NCBI GenBank assembly: GCA_002452265.1
Contig: DKEW01000004.1
Span: 51,161-96,300 of the forward strand
Source: Pelobacter sp. UBA6812
Lineage (GTDB): Bacteria; Desulfobacterota; Desulfuromonadia; Desulfuromonadales; Syntrophotaleaceae
Reading direction: 5' to 3'
Length of the DNA: 45,140 bases
Shown: piece after piece, positions 16,585 through 25,876 of the stretch
How positions within the stretch are numbered: position 1 is the first letter of the stretch
Layout of the letters: the number at the start of each line of letters is the position of its first letter
Notes under the pieces: generated by a model
Told to the model about the DNA's origin: nothing
The model's input: the letters and a program-made list of their open reading frames with translations, nothing else
The model's database searches: none
Translations under genes and position numbers: made by a program

Positions 16585-17337
16585 TTAGCAGCGTTGGCGA
16601 CGCACCTTAAGGCGCCGCTGATCCCACCAACTCTGATCAGGCTTTGCCGTCAGAGCTTCCCCGACAATAATCAGGGTAAGATCGGCACGGCCTTTTTTAT
16701 CGAACAGTTCACAATCCCTGGTCCGGTCCAGGATATCGTCGAGAGTCCCCAGGAACAATCGCTGCCCGGGAAGGCCGATACGGTGGGCCAGAGCTATCGG
16801 TTCGTTGCGGCCATAACCGGATCGTAAGCGCGAGACCAATTCCGCCACAGGATAGTGATTCATGTAAATCAACAGCGTAGCGCCCGGTTTAGCAAGTTCT
16901 TCCAGGGAGGGAGCCCCGGGAACTTCTGCCAACACGCGCGAGGAAACCAGAATCGTTCGGGTACAGACCCCGGAAAGATTCAGGGTTCGCTTTAAAAGTG
17001 CGGACGCCGCATTGGCCGCCCCGACGCCAGGCACCACTTCGACCTTGTCGCCAAGCTTTTCAATAAGCGCCTGAAAGGGCGAAAAAAAGGTCATATCCCC
17101 TGGCTGCAGAAAAACCACATCCCCAGCTTCAAGCAATTCATCGAGGCGACTCAACAGATCATCAAAATCAAAATCGTAGGGATCGTAAACAGGGCGACCG
17201 TTGATCAACCCGGCAAATGTTTGATCCAGCGGAGCAAAGGTAAAGACCGCCTGACATCCGCCCAGTAAAGCAGCGCCGCGCAAGGTTATCAGATCCGGGT
17301 CGCCAGGCCCCGCGCCGACAAAATAGACACGGCTCAT
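16585..17337 (-). CDS. Tetrapyrrole methylase family protein, CobM/CbiF-like
   Basis: A 250-residue SAM-dependent methylase of the corrin/porphyrin family. The N-terminal VYFVGAGPGDPDLITLRG is the family signature and is closest to precorrin-4 C11-methyltransferase (CobM/CbiF). The middle loop reads LQPGDMTFFSPF where CbiF has SGDPSxYG, followed by VVPGVGAANAASALL; the N-terminal lid (FAPLDQTFAGLING) also differs from CbiF. No cobalamin gene is nearby. It overlaps tlyA by ATGA and leads into the phosphoesterase gene after 51 bp. The substrate is therefore open: it may be a true CobM away from its cluster or a methylase with another target. Confidence 0.75.
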   Translation of the reverse strand: MSRVYFVGAGPGDPDLITLRGAALLGGCQAVFTFAPLDQTFAGLINGRPVYDPYDFDFDDLLSRLDELLEAGDVVFLQPGDMTFFSPFQALIEKLGDKVEVVPGVGAANAASALLKRTLNLSGVCTRTILVSSRVLAEVPGAPSLEELAKPGATLLIYMNHYPVAELVSRLRSGYGRNEPIALAHRIGLPGQRLFLGTLDDILDRTRDCELFDKKGRADLTLIIVGEALTAKPDQSWWDQRRLKVRRQRC

Positions 17338-18092
17338 GCAACCAACCCCTTTTTGAGATGGATGAGAAATTCCCGATTACCCTTGGGCCCTAAAATGGGA
17401 CTTTCCGTCACCCCCAGCACCTGACAACCGAGCTCTTCGGATAGATGACGGATACGCGCGACCACTTCTTCGTGCTGGCTGGCATCCCTGACCACTCCGC
17501 CCTTGCCAACCGCGCCTCGCCCTACCTCGAACTGGGGTTTGATCAATGCCACCACCTCGGCCTGTTCATCCAGCAGCGCCAGAGTCGCAGGCAGCACCTT
17601 GTCCAGAGAGATAAAGGAAGCATCGATCACCGCCAGCCCGGGCTTTTCCTGCAGGGTTTCGGCTTGCAAGTGACGAATATTGGTGCGCTCGAGGTTGACC
17701 ACGCGCTCGTCCTGACGCAGCTTCCAGGCCAGTTGCCCATAGCCGACATCGACGGCATAAACCCGTACGGCACCGCGTTGCAACAAACAGTCGGTAAAAC
17801 CTCCGGTCGACGCCCCGACATCCAGCGCTACCCGGCCCGTCACATCGACGGCAAAGGTTTCCAGCGCTTTTTCCAGCTTGAGACCGCCGCGGGATACGTA
17901 GGGGATGTCCTCACCTTTGAGGCGCAGGGACACATCTGTAGACACCTGGGCACCAGCCTTGTCAACAGTATGGTGATCCACCACCACCTGCCCGGCCAAA
18001 ATCAACGCCCGCGCGCGTTCACGCGACTGAACCAGCCCGCGGGTCACCAGAAGTTTGTCCAACCGCTCTTTTTGAACTGAGTTTTTCCCCAT
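17334..18092 (-). CDS. tlyA: TlyA family rRNA 2'-O-methyltransferase / hemolysin-like
   Basis: A 252-residue protein with an N-terminal S4 RNA-binding domain (about 8-65, ERLDKLLVTRGLVQSRERA) and a FtsJ-like methyltransferase domain. Visible motifs are VALDVGASTGGFTDCLLQ for SAM, AVDVGYGQLAW, and ALIKPQFEVGR. TlyA of mycobacteria methylates cytidines of 16S and 23S rRNA at the ribose; other members are called hemolysin A. AGGTGAAGGATT precedes the ATG. It is the first gene of a five-gene operon running to the HIT gene. Confidence 0.92.
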   Translation of the reverse strand: MGKNSVQKERLDKLLVTRGLVQSRERARALILAGQVVVDHHTVDKAGAQVSTDVSLRLKGEDIPYVSRGGLKLEKALETFAVDVTGRVALDVGASTGGFTDCLLQRGAVRVYAVDVGYGQLAWKLRQDERVVNLERTNIRHLQAETLQEKPGLAVIDASFISLDKVLPATLALLDEQAEVVALIKPQFEVGRGAVGKGGVVRDASQHEEVVARIRHLSEELGCQVLGVTESPILGPKGNREFLIHLKKGLVA

Positions 18093-18727
18093 AATCCTTC
18101 ACCTAACCTAACCTTTTTTTCAGGTATCACAGGGTAGCATAGCCCCCTTTGACGGGCAACCGTTTTACAGGTTTTACCCGGGTGTTCGAACCGCCACAAA
18201 CCTGCTTCTGACAAACTCTCCAAGGTCGAAATACGGCCTTGTTCTTGCAGTAAAAGCATAACCGTAAAATTCATTAGATGCGATGGAAATATAACAACCG
18301 CCGCATATTTGCTGGCTGAACCAGCATCTAGCTTCGGGACTTTGAGTATAAATGGCGACCCACCATGTCATTCTTTTGACTAAAGACATGAAATGTTCGA
18401 CACAATCAGAGACTCGTTTCACATCGGACTTTTGCAGCAGCACCGCCTGGTCCTCTGCAAACAATTAGCCCCTGAAAACCCAGGGTAGGCAACGGGGCCA
18501 GACTCATGGCTCATACCGGCGGCATCATAGGCGCAGAAATGCCGCCCAACAAAAACATTCATACCATGCCTTTTGAATCAATCCGGAAGGCGGTTATCCC
18601 TTTCAACACCGGCAGGCAGCGATGCTTGCCATCGACATCCACTATAATTTTTTGCCAGTGCGAAAACTTTAAAGGAATACCCCTTTTGGATTTGCCTCTT
18701 TTCAACGCCCCAAGGGAAGCAACCACC
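18093..18727. other. Long intergenic region between tlyA and the hybrid kinase gene
   Basis: About 635 bp without a convincing gene. It must hold the divergent promoters of the tlyA operon and the kinase cluster. A perfect TATAAT lies at 18643-18648 on the plus strand, 80 bases ahead of the kinase ATG, but no -35 box sits at a normal distance. Open frames here lack a ribosome binding site and coding character. An in-frame N-terminal extension of the kinase to 18506 is possible but unlikely. Confidence 0.5.
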
Positions 18728-21700
18728 ATGCAACCGATGCCTTTCCACAAATCCTTGACCGCCAAACTGCTATTGGTCATCCTGCCGATGCCGATCCTTA
18801 TCATGCTTCTGGGATTCTTTGTTTTCGGCAGAGTGGCCCACGACCATATTGTGCAAAACTCTCATATCAAACTGCAGCAACTGGAACGCATCAACCGCGG
18901 GTTACTCATCAGCCAACTGGAGAGCTTTCGCGAGCAAACCTTACGTATTGCTTCGGACAAGCAACTTATCGTTCCCCTGAAACGGGAGGTTTCATTTCAG
19001 CTTAAAGCATATCTGGAACTGTTGCGTACGCAGAACAACCTGACGGCACTGACCATATTTTCGCCGAATGGGATAGCCCTTGCCGATATCGGCCCAGCCC
19101 CACAGCATACTTCAGCCACCTTATCGGAGCACCTGAACCGGGCCATGACGCGCGAACCCCTGGCTTTTTTTGCTCCCCTGAATACACAAGGGGGCCTGCA
19201 GGAATTGGCGCTTATGTCCTATGCGCCCATTTTGTCCGGGACTAAAGTTATCGGAGTGCTGTTTACCGGCAAATCTCTACAACTTGGCCCGGCTTTCGGC
19301 AACACGCTCCTGTCAAGTTTTGGCAAAGTACAATCACTAAGCCGTGATGCGGACTTTTTGTGCCCCCTTGCCGAGGTGATCGGTGCCGACACCGGAGATG
19401 GCCCCATACCATTGGAAAATTCCGAAATAGCGGCCTCAAAAATGCCTTTGCCATTTTATGATCAAGCAGACTGTTTTTTGCTCAGCGGCTTCGACCAACG
19501 GCATGATCTGGCCGAAAACAAACGTATTCTGCTGCTTGGCAGCGCAGCAAGCATAGCCATGCTTTTACTGATTTCGGTTTATGCCCTGCTGTTCAGCCGC
19601 CGCCTGAGCCGTCCGTTGCTGCAGATCGTCGATATTGCCCAGCACATCCCCACCACCACGAACACCATCCCCTGGCCGCCACCCAGTGACGACGAAGTCG
19701 GCATTTTAAATCGGGCACTGCAGACCATGACTAAGCAGTTGCAGACAACTATAAGAGAGCTGCAACTGGCTCAACAGCGTGCCGAAGAGGCCAATCGCGC
19801 CAAATCGCAATTCCTGGTCAACATGAGCCACGAAATCCGCACCCCTATGAACGGTGTCATGGGCATGACGGAGCTACTGCTCGACACTCCTCTGGCGGAT
19901 AATCAACGACAACTGGCTGAAACCGTTGCCCAATCCGGTCGTGCGCTGTTACATATCATCAACGACATTCTCGATCTTTCCAAGCTCGAAGCCGGAAAAC
20001 TGCAACTCGAAAACATCCCTTTCGACATCTGCCACTTAGCCGAAGAGGCTACCGGGCTGTTCGCTGCCAAAGCCCAGGCCAAGGGGCTGGAACTGGTTTT
20101 GGATGTATCGTCGCAGATACCTCCGAGCTTGCACGGCGACCCTGGTCGACTGCGCCAGATCCTGGTCAACCTGCTTAGCAATGCCATCAAATTTACCGAC
20201 CACGGCTGCGTTTTGCTTAATTTAAAGGCCCTGAGCAGCACCGAAGAAACAGCTACCCTTCGCATACATGTACGGGATACAGGCATCGGCATTGAACCCC
20301 AACACATACCGCAACTGTTCACTCCTTTTACCCAGGCGGACGGTTCCACAACGCGTAAATATGGCGGCACAGGCCTGGGGCTTTCGATCTGTCGCGACCT
20401 GATCGAACACATGGGTGGACAAATCGGTGTGTCCAGTGCCCCTGGTCGCGGCTCGAATTTCTGGTTTGAAGTTACCTTGGCCAAAGATCCCGCCTGTCGC
20501 AAGGAAACGGACTTGGGACTCCCCGGCCTTTCGAATATGCGCGCCCTGGTCATCGACCCTCACCCTTTGGTCCGTCGTAGCGCTAAGCGTCAACTGCAAT
20601 CGTGGGGCATGATCACTAAAACCGCTGCGAGGGGCGACAAAAGCTTGAGCATGCTGCAAACCGAAGCCTTCCATTTTGTCCTGGTTGCCGCAACCCTGCC
20701 TGACATGCAGGTTGAAGAATTCATTCGGCAGATGACAGCAACCTGCCCGGTTCCTCCGCAACGCATCGTCCTGCTGAACCATGTCGGACAGATCGGCTTG
20801 CATGGCACTATCGAGGGGCCACCAACATCAGGTTCCCTATGCAAACCGATTCGTCCGTCCGAACTGCTGTTGCAATTGACCGGGGCGCCCCCTTCAATAG
20901 CCCCTGCATCGATAACAATCGACGGGGTCATTGCATCGGCACCTCCTCTGCCAGAATCATTTAAATCACCACGGGCGCACGTGTTACTGGCCGAAGACAA
21001 TATCATCAATCAGCAGGTTGCGCGCGGCATGCTGGAAAAACTCGGTTGTGCGGTGGACACTGTGTTCGACGGACGGGAAGCTGTCGCGGCAGTCAAGGAA
21101 AATTCTTACGACCTGCTTTTCATGGATTGCCAGATGCCCAACATGGATGGTTACCAAGCCACCCGGGTTCTGCGCAAGATGGAAAAACAGCAGCATAAAA
21201 CGAGCCTGCCAATTATCGCCATGACCGCTCACACGCAACCGGGAGACCGCGCAAAATGCCTTAAAGCCGGCATGGATGACTACCTCGGCAAACCTTTTAC
21301 CTTGCGCCAGGTCAGCACCATGCTGAGCCGCTGGATGACGCTTCTGGGTCACAGAGAAGATTCAGAGTGCGGGGACAAACCACTCCTGGGTCCGCCTGAA
21401 CCCGACCGCAAACAGGAACACCGCACGTGCGACAGCCCTATAAACCATGAAGTACTGGATGCTATCAGGGCACTGGAAGGTCCTCAGCAACAGCAGGCCT
21501 TGCTGGACAAGATCATCGCTATGTATCTTGCTGAAACGCCCGGAATATTAAGGGAGATGGAACACACCTTGCGAACAAACCAGATTGGCAAAGTGTTTGA
21601 GTTGGCCCACAAGCTGAAATCGAGTAGCGCCAATCTCGGGGCCCTGAGTTTGTCTGATCTCTGCCGCAAAATGGAAGACGCCAAGACCATGCCGGCAGAG

Positions 21701-21784
21701 CAGCTTGACCCGTTGATGGCTTCGATTCAAAACGAGTACAACCGCGTTGAATTCGCATTAATCCAGGAAGGAGCGCAGCAATGA
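18728..21784 (+). CDS. BarA-like hybrid sensor histidine kinase with HPt domain
   Basis: A 1018-residue membrane sensor kinase. Order: TM1 (14-35), periplasmic sensor region (about 38-265), TM2 (about 267-289), HAMP (about 290-345), HisKA with His368 in MSHEIRTPMNG, HATPase (DPGRLRQILVNLLSNAIKF; DTGIGI 517-522; GGTGLGLSI 546-554), a pseudo-receiver (about 604-718) in which the phospho-Asp position reads VAATLPDM, a true receiver (about 750-870; Asp800, Lys855), and an HPt domain with His961 in AHKLKSSS. This is a full internal phosphorelay of the BarA type. The start at 18728 is chosen because AAGGGAA precedes it and TM1 follows soon. It overlaps the next gene by ATGA, which marks that protein as its likely partner. 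Confidence 0.92.
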   Translation: MQPMPFHKSLTAKLLLVILPMPILIMLLGFFVFGRVAHDHIVQNSHIKLQQLERINRGLLISQLESFREQTLRIASDKQLIVPLKREVSFQLKAYLELLRTQNNLTALTIFSPNGIALADIGPAPQHTSATLSEHLNRAMTREPLAFFAPLNTQGGLQELALMSYAPILSGTKVIGVLFTGKSLQLGPAFGNTLLSSFGKVQSLSRDADFLCPLAEVIGADTGDGPIPLENSEIAASKMPLPFYDQADCFLLSGFDQRHDLAENKRILLLGSAASIAMLLLISVYALLFSRRLSRPLLQIVDIAQHIPTTTNTIPWPPPSDDEVGILNRALQTMTKQLQTTIRELQLAQQRAEEANRAKSQFLVNMSHEIRTPMNGVMGMTELLLDTPLADNQRQLAETVAQSGRALLHIINDILDLSKLEAGKLQLENIPFDICHLAEEATGLFAAKAQAKGLELVLDVSSQIPPSLHGDPGRLRQILVNLLSNAIKFTDHGCVLLNLKALSSTEETATLRIHVRDTGIGIEPQHIPQLFTPFTQADGSTTRKYGGTGLGLSICRDLIEHMGGQIGVSSAPGRGSNFWFEVTLAKDPACRKETDLGLPGLSNMRALVIDPHPLVRRSAKRQLQSWGMITKTAARGDKSLSMLQTEAFHFVLVAATLPDMQVEEFIRQMTATCPVPPQRIVLLNHVGQIGLHGTIEGPPTSGSLCKPIRPSELLLQLTGAPPSIAPASITIDGVIASAPPLPESFKSPRAHVLLAEDNIINQQVARGMLEKLGCAVDTVFDGREAVAAVKENSYDLLFMDCQMPNMDGYQATRVLRKMEKQQHKTSLPIIAMTAHTQPGDRAKCLKAGMDDYLGKPFTLRQVSTMLSRWMTLLGHREDSECGDKPLLGPPEPDRKQEHRTCDSPINHEVLDAIRALEGPQQQQALLDKIIAMYLAETPGILREMEHTLRTNQIGKVFELAHKLKSSSANLGALSLSDLCRKMEDAKTMPAEQLDPLMASIQNEYNRVEFALIQEGAQQ

Positions 21785-23979
21785 TCCCACTGGAGCAAAA
21801 GCACCGATATCTCATCCAGATCGTGGATGACGATCAGGCCATGCGCCTGCTCACCCGGGCCACACTTGAATATGCCGGGTTTGCCGTTATCGAAGCCTCG
21901 GATGGGGCCGTCGGCCTATCCCAGTTTCGTAAAACGCGACCGGACCTGGTCCTGCTGGATGTGGTCATGCCGCGCATGGATGGCTTTACCACATGCCGTC
22001 GGTTGCGCAGTCTGCCCGAGGGCCAGGAAACCCCCATCATGATGCTTACCGGACTCGACGATGTCGAATCGGTGAAAAAAGCCTTTGACGCCGGCGCCAC
22101 CGACTTTATCAGCAAACCGATCAACTGGCTGCTGCTGCGTTACCGGGTCATGCACATGTTGCGCTCGGCTCGGCTGTATGAAGACCTTAAAATAAGCCAG
22201 GCGCGGCTGTCCCTGGCCCAGCGCATCGCCCGCATGGGGCATTGGCACTTCGACTTCGACTCGGGGCACTTTACCTGCGGCGGGGAAGTCCGCACATTGC
22301 TGGGCATTTCCGAAGAGGCCTCCCTGGACAGCCCCGAAGCATTGTTGCAAAACATCCACCCGGAGGATCGACAGCAAGTGCAAAGCGCCTTTAGCCAAGC
22401 TATTCACACCCGTCAGCCCTATCAGGGCAATTACCGCGTCACAGTGGATGGCGAAGAGCGCTACATCAACAGCCAGATCGAAATCCAGACTACCTGTGAC
22501 CGGGTGCCATGCAGCATGACCGGTATCATCCAGGATCTTACCGCCATCCATCATGCCGAGCAGAAAATATTTCGGCTGGCTCATTTTGACGCCCTGACCG
22601 GCCTGGCCAAGCGCAGTTTTTTCATGGACAGCCTGAATTCCGCCATGCTGCATGCCAAACACGCCCATGGCCAACTGGCCGTATTGTTGCTTGACTTGGA
22701 CCGATTCAAACGCATCAATGAAACTCTTGGCCATGTCATTGGCGACAAGGTTTTGATGAGTATTGCCAATCGCATTCGCAGAAGCCTGCAAGGATGCAAG
22801 GTCCTGTATCCCAGTTCTTCGATCGCAGATTATTGCGTGGCCCGATTTGGAGGCAACGAATTTGCCATTCTTCTCCCAGACACCTATGGCGCCGAACAGG
22901 TGGGCCAGATTGCAAATCATCTCATCCGGGATATTTCACAACCGTTTTCGCTGGGCAGTTGCGAGGTCCTGATTACCGCCAGTGTTGGCATCAGCTTTTT
23001 CCCGATGGGGGATGACGAGCAGGAGAGTGTCCTCCGCAACGCCAACACCGCCCTGCGCCACGCCAAAGCCGAGGGACGTGCGACCTATCGCATTTATCAG
23101 CCTTCCATGGGAGCCCCCATACAGGACCGCCTGATCCTGGAAAACGACTTGCGAAAAGCGCTCAAAAATGACGAGTTCATATTGTATTTTCAGCCGCAGG
23201 TCGACATGCGCAGCGGGCATCTTTACGGGGCGGAGGTCCTGATCCGCTGGCAGCATCCCCGACTGGGACTCAAAATGCCCGGCGACTTCCTGCCTCTTGC
23301 CGAGGAATCCGGGCTCATGGTCGATGTCGACCTGTGGGTGTTACGTCAAGCCTGTCTCCAGCTCGCAAAATGGAAGTCAAGCGGCTTTGCAAGCCTGCGT
23401 CTGTCGGTCAACGTCTCGGGGCAGCTTTTTTCCCAGGACAATGTCGCCGACCTGATTAGCGACATCGTCCTTCAATCCGGCATACCAGCGCGTAACCTGG
23501 AGATTGAGCTGACCGAAAGCACCATCATGCAAAACAACGACAAAACCGTCAGCAATATGTCCAAGCTCAAAAAGATGGGTTACCACATCGCCATTGACGA
23601 TTTTGGAACCGGTTATTCGTCTTTAAGTTATTTGAAGCATTTCCCCATCGACACCCTTAAAATTGACCGCTCTTTTATCCGCGACCTGGCCAACTCTCCC
23701 AGTGACATGGCCATTACCAGGGCCATTATCGCTCTGGGCGAAAGTCTCGGGCTCACCACCATCTGCGAGGGCATTGAGACTCCGGAACAAAAAACTTTGC
23801 TGCTGGATCTGGAGTGCCATTACGGTCAGGGGTATTTTTTTGGCAGACCCATCGATATCAAAGAATTTACGCGGCGCCTGAAAGCAGAAAAAATCGAGAC
23901 GTTTTCGTTTGAAGAAGGGCAAGACTGCCCAACGATTCATGCCGAAAAGAGATTTATGAACTATACTTTAATTGGATAA
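21781..23979 (+). CDS. Response regulator REC-PAS-GGDEF-EAL, c-di-GMP enzyme
   Basis: A 732-residue cytoplasmic protein. A receiver (about 10-128) has Asp16-Asp18 and phospho-Asp60 in LLLDVVMP and Lys112. A PAS fold follows (about 145-255). The GGDEF domain (about 263-440) carries GGNEF at 357-361, with Asn for the catalytic Asp, so cyclase activity is doubtful. The EAL domain (about 455-700) has EVL at 485-487, QPQVD, ELTES (576-580), DDFGTGYSSL (606-615), KIDRSF and CEGIE, all the usual metal and catalytic residues, so it probably hydrolyses c-di-GMP. The start overlaps the kinase stop by ATGA and GGAG lies just upstream. It is the natural output of the kinase phosphorelay. Confidence 0.93.
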   Translation: MIPLEQKHRYLIQIVDDDQAMRLLTRATLEYAGFAVIEASDGAVGLSQFRKTRPDLVLLDVVMPRMDGFTTCRRLRSLPEGQETPIMMLTGLDDVESVKKAFDAGATDFISKPINWLLLRYRVMHMLRSARLYEDLKISQARLSLAQRIARMGHWHFDFDSGHFTCGGEVRTLLGISEEASLDSPEALLQNIHPEDRQQVQSAFSQAIHTRQPYQGNYRVTVDGEERYINSQIEIQTTCDRVPCSMTGIIQDLTAIHHAEQKIFRLAHFDALTGLAKRSFFMDSLNSAMLHAKHAHGQLAVLLLDLDRFKRINETLGHVIGDKVLMSIANRIRRSLQGCKVLYPSSSIADYCVARFGGNEFAILLPDTYGAEQVGQIANHLIRDISQPFSLGSCEVLITASVGISFFPMGDDEQESVLRNANTALRHAKAEGRATYRIYQPSMGAPIQDRLILENDLRKALKNDEFILYFQPQVDMRSGHLYGAEVLIRWQHPRLGLKMPGDFLPLAEESGLMVDVDLWVLRQACLQLAKWKSSGFASLRLSVNVSGQLFSQDNVADLISDIVLQSGIPARNLEIELTESTIMQNNDKTVSNMSKLKKMGYHIAIDDFGTGYSSLSYLKHFPIDTLKIDRSFIRDLANSPSDMAITRAIIALGESLGLTTICEGIETPEQKTLLLDLECHYGQGYFFGRPIDIKEFTRRLKAEKIETFSFEEGQDCPTIHAEKRFMNYTLIG

Positions 23980-24038
23980 AGATACAGATGCATGCTGCGG
24001 TAATGGTTATCTGCCTCATCAATCAGGGATAGTGACTT

Positions 24039-25247
24039 ATGCCGGAAAAAATTTTGCTCGCCAGGAAAACCAATCCGACAAGTGACCGTCTCTATCGCAT
24101 GTTGCGTGATAAAGGCTATTTCATTCTTAAATCCGGAGATTTGCCCGAAACGGCACGTATGCTTGGGGAACGCCCGGACCTGCTGTTGTTCGATACCGAG
24201 ATGGCCCATGATCAGCGCCCCGAGCAATGGACCCCCATGGTCTTGCGCTGCCGGGACAATCCTTTACCCTGCCTGCTGTTTTCGTCCAACGGGCGTAACC
24301 CCGTGCCTGTCAAAGCGCTCACTCCCTGGGTGGCAGATACCCTTATGCATCCGATCGATGACCGTGAAGTACAATATAAAGTAGCCACCCAGTTAACCAT
24401 ACACCGGCTCCAATACGAGGCCAATCTTGTCCAGCGGATGTTGCTGAACAAACAAATCGAACTGGAAGAGTACCGACATTCCGCAGCACTGATCCAACGC
24501 GCGCTGTTGCCTGAAAAGCTGCCGGTTGTGCAAGATCTTGAATTCGCCTGGAACTTTCTGCCCTGCGACAAAATTGGTGGAGACCTGTTTAATATAAGTC
24601 ATCTGACAGACGACACCATTATGATCTACCTGCTCGACGTAAGCGGACACGGCGTCTCGGCCGCCATGGTAACCGTATCGGTGTTCCAGAGTCTTTCCCC
24701 TAACGGCGGAAGACTCTTTAAAGCGTCGACCGCAAATGGCGAGCGCCCGCAATGCCTCTCCCCGGCCGAGGTATTACGTCAGCTGGATCGGGAATATCCC
24801 CTCGAGCGTTTCGGTAAGTTTTTCACCATTACCTATATGTTGTTGCATACGCCGAGCGGACGCCTGCAATTCAGTTCGGCCGGGCATCCTCCGCCGGTGC
24901 GGATCCGTCACGACGGCAGCTATGAATTATTAACTTCAGGCGGTTCCATTATCGGCGCAGGCGGCAACGTACCATTTGAGGAAGGGGAAGTTACCCTCCA
25001 GCATGGCGACCGGATATATCTCTATTCCGACGGAATTATCGAGCACTGCGACCCGCAGGGTGACATGTTCGGCCTGCAACGCCTTTATCACAAGCTGCAG
25101 TTACAAAAGAAACGCAGTCTGGCGAGCTCCTGCGATAAAACCATTGAAACCCTGCAGAGCTTTGGCCACAAAGCCCCCTTCAAGGATGATGTAACCCTGG
25201 TTGCCCTGGAATACCGCGGCGGCAAGCATGCATCGCCCCCCCCTTGA
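24039..25247 (+). CDS. PP2C/SpoIIE-type serine phosphatase with N-terminal pseudo-receiver
   Basis: A 402-residue cytoplasmic protein. The N-terminal part (about 1-120) folds like a receiver by pattern, but lacks the acidic pair (LLARKTN) and has HPI (104-106) for the usual KP; Asp52 of LLLFDTEM is kept. A helical linker (about 120-160) leads to the phosphatase domain with metal-binding residues in KIGGDLFN (Asp182), LLDVSGHGVSAAM (Asp200), SAGHPPP, YSDGIIEH (Asp331) and KDDVTLV. Such RsbU/HsbR-like phosphatases usually act on anti-sigma-factor antagonists. No antagonist or anti-sigma gene is next to it. It follows the GGDEF/EAL gene by 59 bp. Only a weak AGGGATAG precedes the ATG. Confidence 0.88.
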   Translation: MPEKILLARKTNPTSDRLYRMLRDKGYFILKSGDLPETARMLGERPDLLLFDTEMAHDQRPEQWTPMVLRCRDNPLPCLLFSSNGRNPVPVKALTPWVADTLMHPIDDREVQYKVATQLTIHRLQYEANLVQRMLLNKQIELEEYRHSAALIQRALLPEKLPVVQDLEFAWNFLPCDKIGGDLFNISHLTDDTIMIYLLDVSGHGVSAAMVTVSVFQSLSPNGGRLFKASTANGERPQCLSPAEVLRQLDREYPLERFGKFFTITYMLLHTPSGRLQFSSAGHPPPVRIRHDGSYELLTSGGSIIGAGGNVPFEEGEVTLQHGDRIYLYSDGIIEHCDPQGDMFGLQRLYHKLQLQKKRSLASSCDKTIETLQSFGHKAPFKDDVTLVALEYRGGKHASPPP

Positions 25248-25272
25248 CTTACCCTATGGAGCACCCTACGAC

Positions 25273-25779
25273 ATGCAGCGTTCCGCCCTTTTCTGGATCA
25301 ATAAGCTGGAACTGAAACAGCACCCCGAAGGGGGTTATTTTCGAGAAACCTATCGCGCGGCAGAAACTATTCCGGCCACCTACCTTCCCAAGCGTTTCCA
25401 GGGATCCCGGCAGTTTGCCACAGCCATTTACTACCTGTTGCAGAGTGAGGATTTTTCCGCCCTGCACCGCCTGGCCTCCGATGAAATCTGGCATTTTTAC
25501 GGTGGATCTCCTCTGGATATCCACATTATCGACCCATCAGGCCGATATAGTAAGCCACGCCTGGGAAACGATCCCGAAAACGATCAATCGTTTCAGGTCG
25601 TGGTGGAAGCCGGATGCTGGTTTGGCGCCACCGTCACCCTGCCGGGCAGCTATACCCTGGCCGGGTGCAGCGTAGCCCCCGGTTTCGATTTCGCCGATTT
25701 CGAATTGGCGTACAGCCAGCCTCTCATAAGCCGATACCCGGAGCACAAAAACCTCATACAAAGACTTACACGCCGCTGA
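25273..25779 (+). CDS. DUF985 cupin-fold protein
   Basis: A 168-residue protein of the DUF985/Cupin_5 family (YML079w type), small beta-barrel proteins whose ligand and reaction are not firmly known. Family marks are INKLELKQHPEGGYFRETYR at the N-terminus, TAIYYLL, SALHRLASDEIWHFYGG, and the tail WFGATVTLPGSYTLAGCSVAPGF (partial match by eye). The start at 25273 is preferred because GGAG lies upstream and the conserved part begins directly after it; an ATG at 25228 would overlap the phosphatase gene. It may be read through from the phosphatase gene 25 bp upstream. Confidence 0.88.
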   Translation: MQRSALFWINKLELKQHPEGGYFRETYRAAETIPATYLPKRFQGSRQFATAIYYLLQSEDFSALHRLASDEIWHFYGGSPLDIHIIDPSGRYSKPRLGNDPENDQSFQVVVEAGCWFGATVTLPGSYTLAGCSVAPGFDFADFELAYSQPLISRYPEHKNLIQRLTRR

Positions 25780-25797
25780 ATTGTTTACCTCCGGCAC

Positions 25798-25826
25798 TTG
25801 ACAAGATTTCACTCATTGGGCATATT
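25798..25826 (+). promoter_or_regulatory. Promoter of purT
   Basis: A consensus TTGACA (25798-25803), a 17-base spacer and CATATT (25821-25826), 50 bases before the purT ATG. No purine-repressor palindrome was recognised. Confidence 0.6.
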
Positions 25827-25876
25827 GCAAACCCATTATATCTGAGGAACCAGGCCCTTACCCACGGGAGGAAAAA

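Noticed and set aside
18174..18464. 96-residue minus-strand open frame in the long intergenic region
   Set aside because: No ribosome binding site, unusual residue mix and no recognised family.
18506..18727. N-terminal extension of the hybrid kinase
   Set aside because: The start at 18728 has a ribosome binding site and is followed by the usual first membrane helix; the extension has no domain character.
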